A stretch of DNA of 48,757 nt from Actinomycetes bacterium (GTDB lineage Bacteria; Actinomycetota; Acidimicrobiia; Acidimicrobiales; RAAP-2): the NCBI GenBank assembly GCA_021784205.1, contig JAJXTB010000007.1:1-48757 (forward strand). The letters are read 5' to 3'. The notes below the pieces were generated by a model. It searched no databases. It was not told the origin of the DNA and saw nothing but the letters and a program-made list of their open reading frames with translations. Within the stretch, counting starts at the first letter, position 1. Every line of letters begins with the position of its first letter. Below, piece by piece: positions 34,890 through 43,266 of this stretch. Both the position numbers and the translations under genes were made by a program.

Positions 34890-34895
34890 GATGTC

Positions 34896-35561
34896 GTGAG
34901 CACAACGACCCCCGCGAGACCGGTCGATCCGGCGCATGTCAAGCCGCGCCTACGCGGCTGGCTGCACGCGATCGGCGTCGTCGTGCTCTTGCTCGCGTCG
35001 CCCATCCTCTACCTGCGCGCCCACACCTGGGCCCAAGTTGCCTGGGTCACGTGTTACGTCGCGGGGGTGTCGATCATGATGGTGACGAGCGCGCTTCTGC
35101 ACCGGGTCAACTGGAGCGACGCCCATCGGCGGGCGTGGCGTCGGGCCGACCACTCGGCGATCTTCGCCGCCATCGCCGGGACCTACCTCGCCGTCGCCGG
35201 TCTGACCATGCACGGCAGGATTCGCGTCGTCCTGCTGCTGGTGATCGCCGGCGGCGCGGCGCTCGGCGTCCTGATCCGCCAGTTGGCGCTCGACGCGCCC
35301 AAGTGGGTCAACACGCTCCCCTACCTGGTCGTCGGGTGGGCGGCGGTGGGCGTGCTGCCCCAGATATTCCGCGGCGGCGGCGCGGTGACTTTCTCACTGA
35401 TCGTGGCTGGGGGTGTGGCCTACACAGTCGGCGCGGTCTTCTACGGGACCAAGCGTCCCCGTCTCAGCCCCCGGGTCTTTGGGTATCACGAGCTCTTCCA
35501 TGCCTGCACCCTGCTCGGCGTCGCGCTGACCTTCGCCGCGATCGCCGTCGCTCTTCACTGA
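34896..35561 (+). CDS. Hemolysin III / PAQR family membrane protein (TrhA-like)
   Basis: A 221-residue protein with seven hydrophobic segments. The PAQR metal-site motifs are present: SALLHR (near 65-70), ADHSAIFAAIAGTY (near 85-98) and FGYHELFHACTLLG near the C-terminus, supplying the Ser/His/Asp zinc ligands. Bacterial members affect membrane fluidity homeostasis (TrhA in E. coli). Confidence 0.9.
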   Translation: MSTTTPARPVDPAHVKPRLRGWLHAIGVVVLLLASPILYLRAHTWAQVAWVTCYVAGVSIMMVTSALLHRVNWSDAHRRAWRRADHSAIFAAIAGTYLAVAGLTMHGRIRVVLLLVIAGGAALGVLIRQLALDAPKWVNTLPYLVVGWAAVGVLPQIFRGGGAVTFSLIVAGGVAYTVGAVFYGTKRPRLSPRVFGYHELFHACTLLGVALTFAAIAVALH

Positions 35562-36155
35562 TCAGTCCAGCGGCGGCACCAGGTTGAAGTGCACGAGCGT
35601 CGGAGACGACTGACGCATCCCGATCGTGGTGATCGAGCCGTTGTCAAGGCGCGTGCGCCACGCGACGGACCCCGGAACCCCGAGCGCCCACACGGTCGCC
35701 GATTTGATGGGGCTGACGTGGCTCACGATCGCGAGGTGGCGGTGGTGCTCGTGGAGCAGGCTCGAGGGGTCTGCGAGCAAGTCGTTCAGCACCGCGTGCA
35801 CCCGTCGGTCGACCGATTCGAGCGACTCGCCGTCGCCGAGGGCGAGGTCGTGATCGGACTCGAAAGCGTGCCACTGGTCGTCACTCACCACGCTGACCGG
35901 CTGGCCGTCAAGGAAGCCGTAGTCCACTTCGATGAACTCGGGTCGCACCGTCGCGGCCAGGTGTGGCAGCGCCAGACGTGCCGTATCGCGGGCGCGTCGC
36001 AGGGGCGACGTCCACACCTCTTCCACACCCTCGACGAGACGCCGTAAGGCGGTCGCTTGACGTTCGCCGAGCGCAGTCAGTTCGGGATCGCTTCGTCCAA
36101 CGAGCAGCCGCTGCGCGTTGGTCGTGGTCTGACCGTGGCGGATGAGGATGATCAC
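35562..36155 (-). CDS. Histidine phosphatase superfamily protein
   Basis: A 197-residue protein. The active His is in ILIRHGQTTTNAQRLLVGRSD at the N-terminus, with WTSPLRRARDTARL and VSHVSPIKSATVWALG supplying further phosphate contacts. The GTG at 36155 was chosen because it gives the GTGA overlap with the upstream gene and starts right before the motif. In mycobacteria a zinc-ribbon gene, an RNase H/phosphatase fusion gene and a Nif3-like gene are neighbours; here the phosphatase stands alone. Confidence 0.85.
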   Translation of the reverse strand: MIILIRHGQTTTNAQRLLVGRSDPELTALGERQATALRRLVEGVEEVWTSPLRRARDTARLALPHLAATVRPEFIEVDYGFLDGQPVSVVSDDQWHAFESDHDLALGDGESLESVDRRVHAVLNDLLADPSSLLHEHHRHLAIVSHVSPIKSATVWALGVPGSVAWRTRLDNGSITTIGMRQSSPTLVHFNLVPPLD

Positions 36156-36862
36156 GGCAGCAAGAGCCGCCCGCACGAGGGGCAGTCCATGAAGGTGCCT
36201 TCGGCCTGGCCCTTCGCTCGATCCAGGTCGAGGGGCGCCAGCGCGATCCGACAGCCGTCGCAGCGACCGGCTACGATCTGGCTGGCCCCGGCGCCCCCGG
36301 CGCGGGTCATCGCGCGCCGGTAGCGTGCGAGCAGAGCCTCCGGAACGTCCCGGGACCGCTCCTCGCGCGCGGCGCGCAACGACACGACCTCCTCGTCGAG
36401 CGATGCTCGCAACTGGTCGACCGTGCTTCGCAACTCCTCGCGGCGCGCGAGTCTTGGCTTGATCGCACGCCGCAACCGATCGACCGCGGCATCGTGCGCC
36501 TCGACGGACTCGAGCAATTCGAGCGCCTCGTCATCGGCCACGTCGCCCTGGGCCGACACTGATTCGAGCTCGCGCTGCATGGCCGAGAGGTCGCGCGCAC
36601 CGCCAGTTGACGAAGCCAGCGCCCCCTCGAGCTCGCGTCGACGTTGCTGTAGCCGGTCAGCGCGCGCCGCCACCTCTTCGTAGCCCGCGCGAAGGGGCGC
36701 GACCGCCGCCTCGGCGTCTCGAATGGCCGCGACCTCGACGCGGAGCTGGTCTTCCAACGTTGCGAGCTCCTCGGCTTCGGGAAGATGCTCGCGCTGAGCG
36801 ACCACCCGATCAATCCACCGATCCGACTCCATCAGGGCGCGTAGCGCATCGACGTCAGTCAT
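36152..36862 (-). CDS. Coiled-coil protein with C4 zinc ribbon (CdsZ/Rv2229c-like)
   Basis: A 236-residue protein. Residues about 20-175 form a long charged coiled coil; the C-terminus carries CDGC...CPSC, a C4 zinc ribbon. Similar proteins are found widely in bacteria and in actinobacteria often neighbour RNase HI/phosphatase genes. The molecular role is not settled. It overlaps the Nudix gene by 8 bases and the phosphatase gene by 4. Confidence 0.85.
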   Translation of the reverse strand: MTDVDALRALMESDRWIDRVVAQREHLPEAEELATLEDQLRVEVAAIRDAEAAVAPLRAGYEEVAARADRLQQRRRELEGALASSTGGARDLSAMQRELESVSAQGDVADDEALELLESVEAHDAAVDRLRRAIKPRLARREELRSTVDQLRASLDEEVVSLRAAREERSRDVPEALLARYRRAMTRAGGAGASQIVAGRCDGCRIALAPLDLDRAKGQAEGTFMDCPSCGRLLLP

Positions 36863-37406
36863 CGTTGTAGTCTGACACGTCCCACCGCGCCGTCTCTGCC
36901 GCCAGGGCGGCCAAGGCTGGCCGAAGCGCGGGCTCGGCCCGCTCCACGGCAGCGTCGTAGTCGAACCAGTGCACGTCGGGGCTCTCGCCGGGCGGTGGCG
37001 CCGGCTCGACGGGCGGCGCGATCAGCACGTAGCGCAGGTCGTAGTGCGTGTGGCCCCGCGGACCGGGGTGCACGTCGACGTGAAAGAGCAGGGGTGGGCG
37101 ACGATGTCGCGCCACGAGGCCCGTTTCCTCGAGCGTCTCGCGCAGTGCCGCCGCCAAGACGTCCTCGCCCGCGTCGACGTGTCCACCCGGCTGGACCCAG
37201 ATGCCCAATCGCCGGTGTCGGTGCAAGATCACGCCGCGTTTCGACACGACGAACGCTGACGCCGTGACGTGGTGGTCGTGCGCGAATTCGTCGAAGGGGT
37301 CGATTGGCCAACGCAGCCGCTCGAGCGTCGCCGTGATCGAGGCGGCCTCACGTTCGTCGACCGGCGTCAGTGCCTCGATCGAGTCGGCGATCGCGCCGAG
37401 ATTCAC
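36855..37406 (-). CDS. Nudix hydrolase
   Basis: A 183-residue protein. The Nudix box is GHVDAGEDVLAAALRETLEETGL (near 74-96), with the REtxEE metal-binding part intact. It hydrolyses nucleoside diphosphates linked to another group, possibly a damaged nucleotide; the specific substrate is unknown. It overlaps both neighbours by a few bases within a five-gene minus-strand run. Confidence 0.88.
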   Translation of the reverse strand: MNLGAIADSIEALTPVDEREAASITATLERLRWPIDPFDEFAHDHHVTASAFVVSKRGVILHRHRRLGIWVQPGGHVDAGEDVLAAALRETLEETGLVARHRRPPLLFHVDVHPGPRGHTHYDLRYVLIAPPVEPAPPPGESPDVHWFDYDAAVERAEPALRPALAALAAETARWDVSDYNDD

Positions 37407-38074
37407 GGCGTTCCGTCTAGGAGCCGGCGCACCGACGCCGGCACCGGGATCGCGCCGTCGCCCATCGCACCGTCGCTCGAGGGCACCGGCGGACCGAAGG
37501 TGAGCCTCGCGGGCACGACGCCAGACCAGACCGGTAGGGCCTGGTCTTCGGCGGGATCGTCCGTCGGACCGGCCGACACCTTCACCGAGGCCTCGTCGAT
37601 CGACACGCTCACCACGAGGGTTCGACGCAATTCGGCGTCGGTCGCGGGCCGTATCTCGCCACTGCGACCCGGTAGGACCGCGTCCACGAAGTCGTCGAGG
37701 ATCCGTCGCTTCGCCTCGAGGTCGGTCACCGACGCCACGGCGCCAAAGACCACCACCGATCGATAGGCGATGGAGGACTCGAAACCACTCCTCGCGACGC
37801 GAATGCCGTCATAGAGCGTCGCGGTGACACAGGCCTCACCACGCGCGAGCACCGCCTTCATCACCGCATTGGAGCGGCTGCCGTGCAGGTACAGGACGTC
37901 ACCGTCGCGCGCGTGCAGGGTCGGAAGCGCGACGGCGAGACCGTCGACCACCGCCGCCACCGTGCAGTAGGGCGCCGCGTCGAGCACCGCGTCGACGGTC
38001 TCACGCTCGTAGCGAGCCTTCTCGGGCAAGCGCCGGACACGGCTTCGTTCGCTGGGGGCCTGCGCGCCACTCAT
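37403..38074 (-). CDS. Pyridoxamine 5'-phosphate oxidase-like FMN protein
   Basis: A 223-residue split-barrel flavin-binding protein. The part YCTVAAVVDGLAVALPTLHARDGDVLYLHGSRSNAVMKAV contains the usual FMN-phosphate and dimer-interface pattern; RSVVVFGAVASV follows. It may act as a flavin- or F420-dependent reductase or a general stress protein. The gene overlaps PhzF-like and Nudix genes by 4 bases each. Confidence 0.85.
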   Translation of the reverse strand: MSGAQAPSERSRVRRLPEKARYERETVDAVLDAAPYCTVAAVVDGLAVALPTLHARDGDVLYLHGSRSNAVMKAVLARGEACVTATLYDGIRVARSGFESSIAYRSVVVFGAVASVTDLEAKRRILDDFVDAVLPGRSGEIRPATDAELRRTLVVSVSIDEASVKVSAGPTDDPAEDQALPVWSGVVPARLTFGPPVPSSDGAMGDGAIPVPASVRRLLDGTP

Positions 38075-38883
38075 GCTCGCAGGTCACCCCCGAAGAAGGT
38101 GCGCGCGTAGCCCGCCACTTCGACGTTCTTCTCGAACAGTCGCGCGAACATCACGCCCCCGCGCGTCGAGGCCTGGCGCACGATCACGGTCGGCGAGCCG
38201 GTCTGGGCGACCCACCAGGGCGCGACGGCGCACAGGGCACTGCCGGTGACCGGGTCCTCGGCCAGACCCAGTCGGGGCGCGAAGACCCGGATCGAGACGT
38301 CGGCGTCGGGTCCGCCGACGCACGCGGCGATCACGAGCGCACCGGGTACGAGAAAGAGGCTCATGGGATCGATCGCGAGTCCGCACAGTGCGTCGTAGTT
38401 CTCCACGACCGCGAGCACGCTTTGGGGCCCCGCCTGGTACACCTCGCGCACCGCCCCGAGGGTGCCGTTGAGCACGGAGGGCTCAAGGGGCTCGAGGTAC
38501 GCCCGCGGCAGGTCTATGCCGAGCATGCCATCGCGCAGGCGGCGTCCCGAGAGCACCCCGGCGCGGGTCTGGAAGAAGAGCTCGCCAGCGGGCACGCCCA
38601 GCTCGCTGAGCAGCACGTGCAGCGTGGCGAGCGTGGCGTGTCCGCACAGGTCGACCTCGACGGTCGGCGTGAACCAGCGCAGCGACCATCCGTCGCCAAC
38701 GCGGCGAATGAACGCCGTCTCTGAGACGCCGAGCTCGAAGGCGATCTGCTGGAGGTCGTCGTCTGAGACCGACCGTTCGAGCAGGACTACCACCGCCGGA
38801 TTCCCGCGCGCGCCTTCGCCAATAAAGGCATCCACCCACCAGAGGCGATGGCCGAAGGTGACGTTCACGGAGTCCACGGACAT
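38071..38883 (-). CDS. PhzF-family isomerase/epimerase
   Basis: A 270-residue protein. WWVDAFIGEGARGNPAVVVLLE at the start, SETAFIRR (Glu45 region of PhzF, catalytic acid), RWFTPTVEVDLCGHATLATLHVL and DPVTGSALCAVAPWW near the C-terminus are the PhzF signature. The frame is open 100 codons upstream, but homology begins at the ATG at 38883 (CAGGA upstream). PhzF proteins isomerise dihydro-hydroxyanthranilate or similar acids; in the absence of phenazine genes the substrate is unknown. Confidence 0.88.
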   Translation of the reverse strand: MSVDSVNVTFGHRLWWVDAFIGEGARGNPAVVVLLERSVSDDDLQQIAFELGVSETAFIRRVGDGWSLRWFTPTVEVDLCGHATLATLHVLLSELGVPAGELFFQTRAGVLSGRRLRDGMLGIDLPRAYLEPLEPSVLNGTLGAVREVYQAGPQSVLAVVENYDALCGLAIDPMSLFLVPGALVIAACVGGPDADVSIRVFAPRLGLAEDPVTGSALCAVAPWWVAQTGSPTVIVRQASTRGGVMFARLFEKNVEVAGYARTFFGGDLRA

Positions 38884-38911
38884 AGATCCTGACACAACGC
38901 TGGCGCAGTCG

Positions 38912-38917
38912 TAAACT
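38912..38917 (+). promoter_or_regulatory. -10 box before the EEP-family gene
   Basis: TAAACT ends six bases before the GTG start at 38924, in the gap between divergent genes. Confidence 0.42.
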
Positions 38918-38923
38918 TGTTCG

Positions 38924-39724
38924 GTGCGCGTCGCGACGTTCAACCTGCACGCTGGGGTGGACGGCTGGGGTCGCCCGACCAGCGCCCTCGAGCACGCGAT
39001 GTCGCTGCAGGCCGACGTCCTGATCTGTCCCGAGACCTGGCGTGGTGACGACGGGCCGGACTTCTTCGCCGATCTACAGGCACGTCTGTCGATGACGGGC
39101 CTCTTCGTACCCTTGGCGCGCGCCGAACGCGTGACCACCGGACACGCGGGGGCGACCTGGCAACCCCGGCTGGCGCATTTCACTGGCGAGCACGGCCTCT
39201 ACTTCACCGAGCACCGAACGCTCAGCGCGGCCCAGCAGGCTCGGCGCACCCAGTCACACTCAGTCGAGAGCGGCGAGTGGGGTCTGAGCCTGCTCACGCG
39301 CTACCCCGTGACCGCGATCCGTGCCCAGGCCCTGGGTCGGTTGCCGCGCGAGCGGGTCCGGCGCACGGTGATCATCGCCGACCTGGACGTGGACGGCCGA
39401 CCCGTCACCGTCCTCGCGATCCACGGTGCGCACCTGAGCCACGGGTCCTTCCGCCAGTATCGCCGGGTGCGGGCCATCGCCGACGGCATCGATCCAGGTC
39501 GACCGCTCCTGCTCGTCGGCGACTTCAACTCCTGGCGTCCTCCTCTGCGTCTCTTCTTTCCAGGGTGGCGCACGCTGGCGCGCGCGCGCACCTGGCCCGC
39601 CCGCCGCCCGCATTCCCAGATCGACCACATCCTGGGCCGTGGACCCTGGCGCTCGACCGCGAGCTTCGCGAGCGACGGCGGCAGCGACCACTTGGCGCTG
39701 TGCGCGGAGCTCGAACTCGATTAG
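38924..39724 (+). CDS. Endonuclease/exonuclease/phosphatase family protein
   Basis: A 266-residue protein of the EEP fold. Motifs are RVATFNLHAG (N7), ICPETW (metal Glu), LLVGDFNSWR (Asp/Asn) and the final SDHLAL (Asp-His). Hydrophobic anchors are absent, so it is probably cytoplasmic. The substrate could be DNA, a phosphoinositide or a phosphodiester. Its end overlaps the convergent MFS gene by 4 bases. Confidence 0.85.
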   Translation: MRVATFNLHAGVDGWGRPTSALEHAMSLQADVLICPETWRGDDGPDFFADLQARLSMTGLFVPLARAERVTTGHAGATWQPRLAHFTGEHGLYFTEHRTLSAAQQARRTQSHSVESGEWGLSLLTRYPVTAIRAQALGRLPRERVRRTVIIADLDVDGRPVTVLAIHGAHLSHGSFRQYRRVRAIADGIDPGRPLLLVGDFNSWRPPLRLFFPGWRTLARARTWPARRPHSQIDHILGRGPWRSTASFASDGGSDHLALCAELELD

Positions 39725-40968
39725 GAGAGTTCGACCCCTCGGCTCTCGGGCAAGCGCACCAGCAACCCGAGCGACGGCAGCAACGGCAGGAACGTGATCA
39801 GCGCCGGCACCCGCAGCGACGCCGACTGGACGCCGCCGATCGCGTCGCCGATCCAGCCGAAGAGCGCGAGGCCGGCGGTCGCGCCGAGCACGCCCGCTAC
39901 CCCCGCCCAACCGGCCGACGTGGCACGAAACGTGTGAGGGAAGATCTCGGTGCTGAGTGCGCTGGCCGCCGGTGCGAGCAGTCCCGCCGCACCAATGCCC
40001 AAGAAGTAGCCGATCTCGAAGTTGAGTCGCCCACCGCTGTACGCATAGGCCGACGTGGCCGCGAGCGCCAGCACGCCAATCGCCACCGTGCCCCGGCGCC
40101 CGATCGTCTGGGCGAGCCGCCGACCGAGGAGCAACCCGGCCAAGCCCGACAGCGCGCTCGCGGTCACGACGCCCGCGACGACCGACGGGCTGAGGCGTAG
40201 GACGCCCTCGCCGTAGACGAAGGTGAAGCCGTTGGCCGGACCGGTGATCATCCCCACGGTGAACGAGACGACGGCGATCACCGCGAGGCGACCGCGCAGG
40301 TGCCGCGGGATCGAGCCGAGCCGCAAGCTGTGCGGCTCGGCCGAACGCCGGTGCGGCTCAGGCACCGCGCGCATCAGCCCGGGCGTGATCAGCGCCGGCA
40401 GTAGCACCACGGCGAACAACCAGCGGAACGAGTTCGGTCCGCGAATGACCCCGTGCAGCACGGCTGACAGCCCGGCGCCGATACCACCGCCCGCGACCAT
40501 CACGGCGAGTCGATGCACGCGGCGCGTCGTGCTCGAAATCTCGACGGTGATCACCTGGACGAGGGTCGACGCCGCCGCGAGCAGGGGCCGCGCGAGCGCG
40601 AAGACGGCCACGAAGAACCAGTAGCTCGGGCTCAGTGCGGCAACGGCCGTCACCAGCAGCCCCACTGCGAGCGTGTCGCGAAGGATCCGCCGTCGGCCCC
40701 ACCGATCGGCGAGGGAGGCGAGCGGTAGTGCGCCGAGTGACGCGAGGCGCAGCGCGGCCAAGCCGACACCGAGCACCGAACCCGACAGTCCGACGGCGCT
40801 CTTGAGCGAGTGGCCGGTGGCGACGACGTGACCGAAGTGGCGAGCCACGTCGTTGAGTGACGAGATGGCACCGAACTGGGCGAACCCCGCCACGACGGCC
40901 ACCACGAACAGCACGACGACGGTCCGGCTCGGGGGGATACTGGCCGGCTGGGCGATGGGCTTAGCCAA
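39721..40968 (-). CDS. MFS transporter
   Basis: A 415-residue, 12-segment membrane protein. Motif A is seen in SLADRWGRRRILRDTLA (near 83-100) and again in GRRLAQTIGRRGTVAI in the second half. The TTG at 40968 is the only start near the first helix and overlaps the upstream oxidoreductase by 8 bases. It has sugar- or metabolite-porter-like features, but no substrate can be named. Confidence 0.83.
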   Translation of the reverse strand: MAKPIAQPASIPPSRTVVVLFVVAVVAGFAQFGAISSLNDVARHFGHVVATGHSLKSAVGLSGSVLGVGLAALRLASLGALPLASLADRWGRRRILRDTLAVGLLVTAVAALSPSYWFFVAVFALARPLLAAASTLVQVITVEISSTTRRVHRLAVMVAGGGIGAGLSAVLHGVIRGPNSFRWLFAVVLLPALITPGLMRAVPEPHRRSAEPHSLRLGSIPRHLRGRLAVIAVVSFTVGMITGPANGFTFVYGEGVLRLSPSVVAGVVTASALSGLAGLLLGRRLAQTIGRRGTVAIGVLALAATSAYAYSGGRLNFEIGYFLGIGAAGLLAPAASALSTEIFPHTFRATSAGWAGVAGVLGATAGLALFGWIGDAIGGVQSASLRVPALITFLPLLPSLGLLVRLPESRGVELS

Positions 40969-41983
40969 GTGCGACGCTCTCGTCGACGACGACCAGCGTC
41001 TTGCCGTGGTTGCCGCCCGAGAACAGGAGGTTGAGCGCGTCCGGCGCGTGTTCGAGGCCCGCGACGAGGTGCTCCCTATGCCGGAGCGAGCCGTCGTGGA
41101 CCATCGAGGCGAGGACGGACTGGGCCTCCGCGGCGCGGTTCAGGTAATCGAGCACGATAAACCCGCGCATCGAACCCCGGCGACTGATCAGTGCCGGAGT
41201 ATTCGCCACACCCCCTTGGCGACCCGAGACGTTGTACTGCGAGATCGCACCGCAGAGCACGATTCGCCCGCGCATGGCCAGTGCGGCGAGCGCGGCGTCG
41301 AGGACCTCGCCGCCAACGTTGTCGAAGTACAGGTCGACGCCTGCCGGGCAGGCCGTGCGCAACCGCCTCGACAGTCCCGGCTCGCGGTAGTCCAGGCAAT
41401 CGTCAAAGCCGTAGAGCTCGACGACCTCGGCGCACTTCTCGGGACCACCGGCGATCCCAATCACCCGCGCTGCCCCGCGCGCCCTGGCGAGCTGGCCCAC
41501 GACCGAACCGGTGGCGCCGGCCGCCCCCGAGACCACCACGGTGTCACCGGTGCGGAACTCCCCGACCTCGAGGAGACCGAAGTAGGCGGTGATACCCGTC
41601 ACGCCGAGGACGTTCATGGCCGTGGGAAGGTCGACGCCGAGTCCCGCAGGCAGCGCCGAGAACCGGTTGACCTCGTCGGCGATGGCCCAGTCCTGCCAGT
41701 TCGTCATGCCATACACGACGTCGCCGATCTGGTACCGGTCGCTGCGGCTCGCGACGACCACGCCCGCGCCACTCGAGCGGATGACGGCTCCAAGCTCGAT
41801 CGGGGGCAAATAGCCCGGCGCGTCGTCCATCCACGTACGGATCGTCGGGTCGATGGAGAGCATTCCCACCTTGACGAGCGCCTGACCCGGACCACACGTC
41901 GGCTCGGGGACCTCGATGAGTTCGACCGTCGACTCGTCGACCATGGTGCTCGGCCGCTCTCGTAGGACCAGTTGTCGATTCAT
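40961..41983 (-). CDS. MDR-family NADP-dependent oxidoreductase (zinc-independent)
   Basis: A 340-residue protein of the CurA/leukotriene B4 dehydrogenase-like group. Features are LSIDPTIRTWMDD, GAVIRSSGAGVVVAS and the NADP-binding DTVVVSGAAGATGSVVGQLARARGAARVIGIAGG (near 144-180). No catalytic zinc Cys set is present. GAGGAG lies five bases before the ATG at 41983; an upstream GTG (41989) is less well placed. It would reduce the double bond of enones or prostaglandin-like compounds. Confidence 0.87.
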   Translation of the reverse strand: MNRQLVLRERPSTMVDESTVELIEVPEPTCGPGQALVKVGMLSIDPTIRTWMDDAPGYLPPIELGAVIRSSGAGVVVASRSDRYQIGDVVYGMTNWQDWAIADEVNRFSALPAGLGVDLPTAMNVLGVTGITAYFGLLEVGEFRTGDTVVVSGAAGATGSVVGQLARARGAARVIGIAGGPEKCAEVVELYGFDDCLDYREPGLSRRLRTACPAGVDLYFDNVGGEVLDAALAALAMRGRIVLCGAISQYNVSGRQGGVANTPALISRRGSMRGFIVLDYLNRAAEAQSVLASMVHDGSLRHREHLVAGLEHAPDALNLLFSGGNHGKTLVVVDESVALG

Positions 41984-42087
41984 CGTCACTCCTCGGCCTC
42001 GCCGGTCACCGAAGCAACCGAGTGCACTCTACCGAGCGTCCCCGGACCCACCTTCGCACACTTCGGGCAGAGTTCGTGTCGAGGAGT

Positions 42088-43239
42088 TCATGCCCGTCCG
42101 CTCAGGGCGAGCAGCGCGAGGGCCGCGGCGATACTGAGCGGCGTGATCACCGCGCCCCAGCGACTCGCGCGTACGAGTGATGGTGCCGCCCCGGCGCTAC
42201 GCGCGCTGCGCCACCACAACAGCCACGCCAGTGAACCCGTCACCGCCAGGTTGGGACCCAGGTTCAAGCCGACGAGCAAGGCAAAGGGGTGCGAGGGAAC
42301 GCGCGCCGCGAAGATCGAGGCGGCCGGCAGATTGTTGACGAGCACCGAGACCGCCGCCGCGACGACGGCCGTCGCGATCGCGTCCGAGTGGGCGAGTATC
42401 TGTGCCGGGCCGGACCAGACGCGCCCGATCGCACCGAGGGCCACCGCGGTCGCGAAAAGTCCGATCAACGAGCCCGGACCGACAATCGCGACGACCTCGC
42501 GCATCCTGACGCGCCGGCCGCCCAGATGCCAGCCCACCGCGATCAGCCCGATCAGTGCGACGGGCAGGGCCGCGTCGGCGAGGAAGAACACCGCGCATAC
42601 GGCCGCCACGACCGCGACCGTTCCCACCCCGATCGAAGGCGCCACCACCGGCGCCCGAACCTCGCGCCGCCCGAGGGCGCCCCGTCCGAGCACCGCCACC
42701 GCCGTGGCGGTGACGAGACTGGCGCCGAGCGCCGGCAGCCACATGCGCGCGGCGAAGGCCGCGCCGGTCAGGTGCAGGTGTCCGAGCACGATGAGGTTCG
42801 TGAGGTTCGAGCCCGGCAACCAGAGCGATCCGGCGTTGGCGAGGAGCAACACGCCGTAGAGCCAGGGGGCGTCGTCACCTCCTCGTCGGCGCGACGTGTG
42901 GATCAGCACGGGCGTCAGAAACGCTACGGCCGTGTCCAAGTTCAGCGTCGCGGTCACCGCGACGATGACAATCGCCGCACCGGCGAACACGACCATGCCT
43001 CGCGAGGAGATCCGGGTCAGCAGCTCGCCGAGCCACTCGAAGACGCCATCGTCGTTGGCGACGAGCCCGATCAGGAGCAAGCCGGTGACCAGCACGAATG
43101 GCGACCAGACCTGGTCGAGCGCGGCTCGAGCGGCGTGCGCGTTGAGCGCGAAGGTGACGGCGAGGACGCTCACGCCGAGCGCTGCGACGACGACGGGAGT
43201 GCGAGTCGGCGGCCACGGGAGTCGTCGTGCGCGCCGCAT
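42088..43239 (-). CDS. ArsB/NhaD-type ion transporter (IT superfamily)
   Basis: A 383-residue membrane protein with about 10 hydrophobic segments. LLLANAGSLWLPGSNLTNLIVLGHL (near 151-175) is the conserved hairpin motif of ArsB/anion permeases, and VNNLPAASIFAARV near 297-310 is the matching second half. The family exports arsenite or moves Na+ or dicarboxylates; no arsR, arsA or arsC gene is nearby, so the ion is open. An adjacent radical SAM gene is only 27 bases upstream. Confidence 0.82.
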   Translation of the reverse strand: MRRARRLPWPPTRTPVVVAALGVSVLAVTFALNAHAARAALDQVWSPFVLVTGLLLIGLVANDDGVFEWLGELLTRISSRGMVVFAGAAIVIVAVTATLNLDTAVAFLTPVLIHTSRRRGGDDAPWLYGVLLLANAGSLWLPGSNLTNLIVLGHLHLTGAAFAARMWLPALGASLVTATAVAVLGRGALGRREVRAPVVAPSIGVGTVAVVAAVCAVFFLADAALPVALIGLIAVGWHLGGRRVRMREVVAIVGPGSLIGLFATAVALGAIGRVWSGPAQILAHSDAIATAVVAAAVSVLVNNLPAASIFAARVPSHPFALLVGLNLGPNLAVTGSLAWLLWWRSARSAGAAPSLVRASRWGAVITPLSIAAALALLALSGRA

Positions 43240-43266
43240 GGGGTCAGTCTCGCACGGTTGCGCGTC

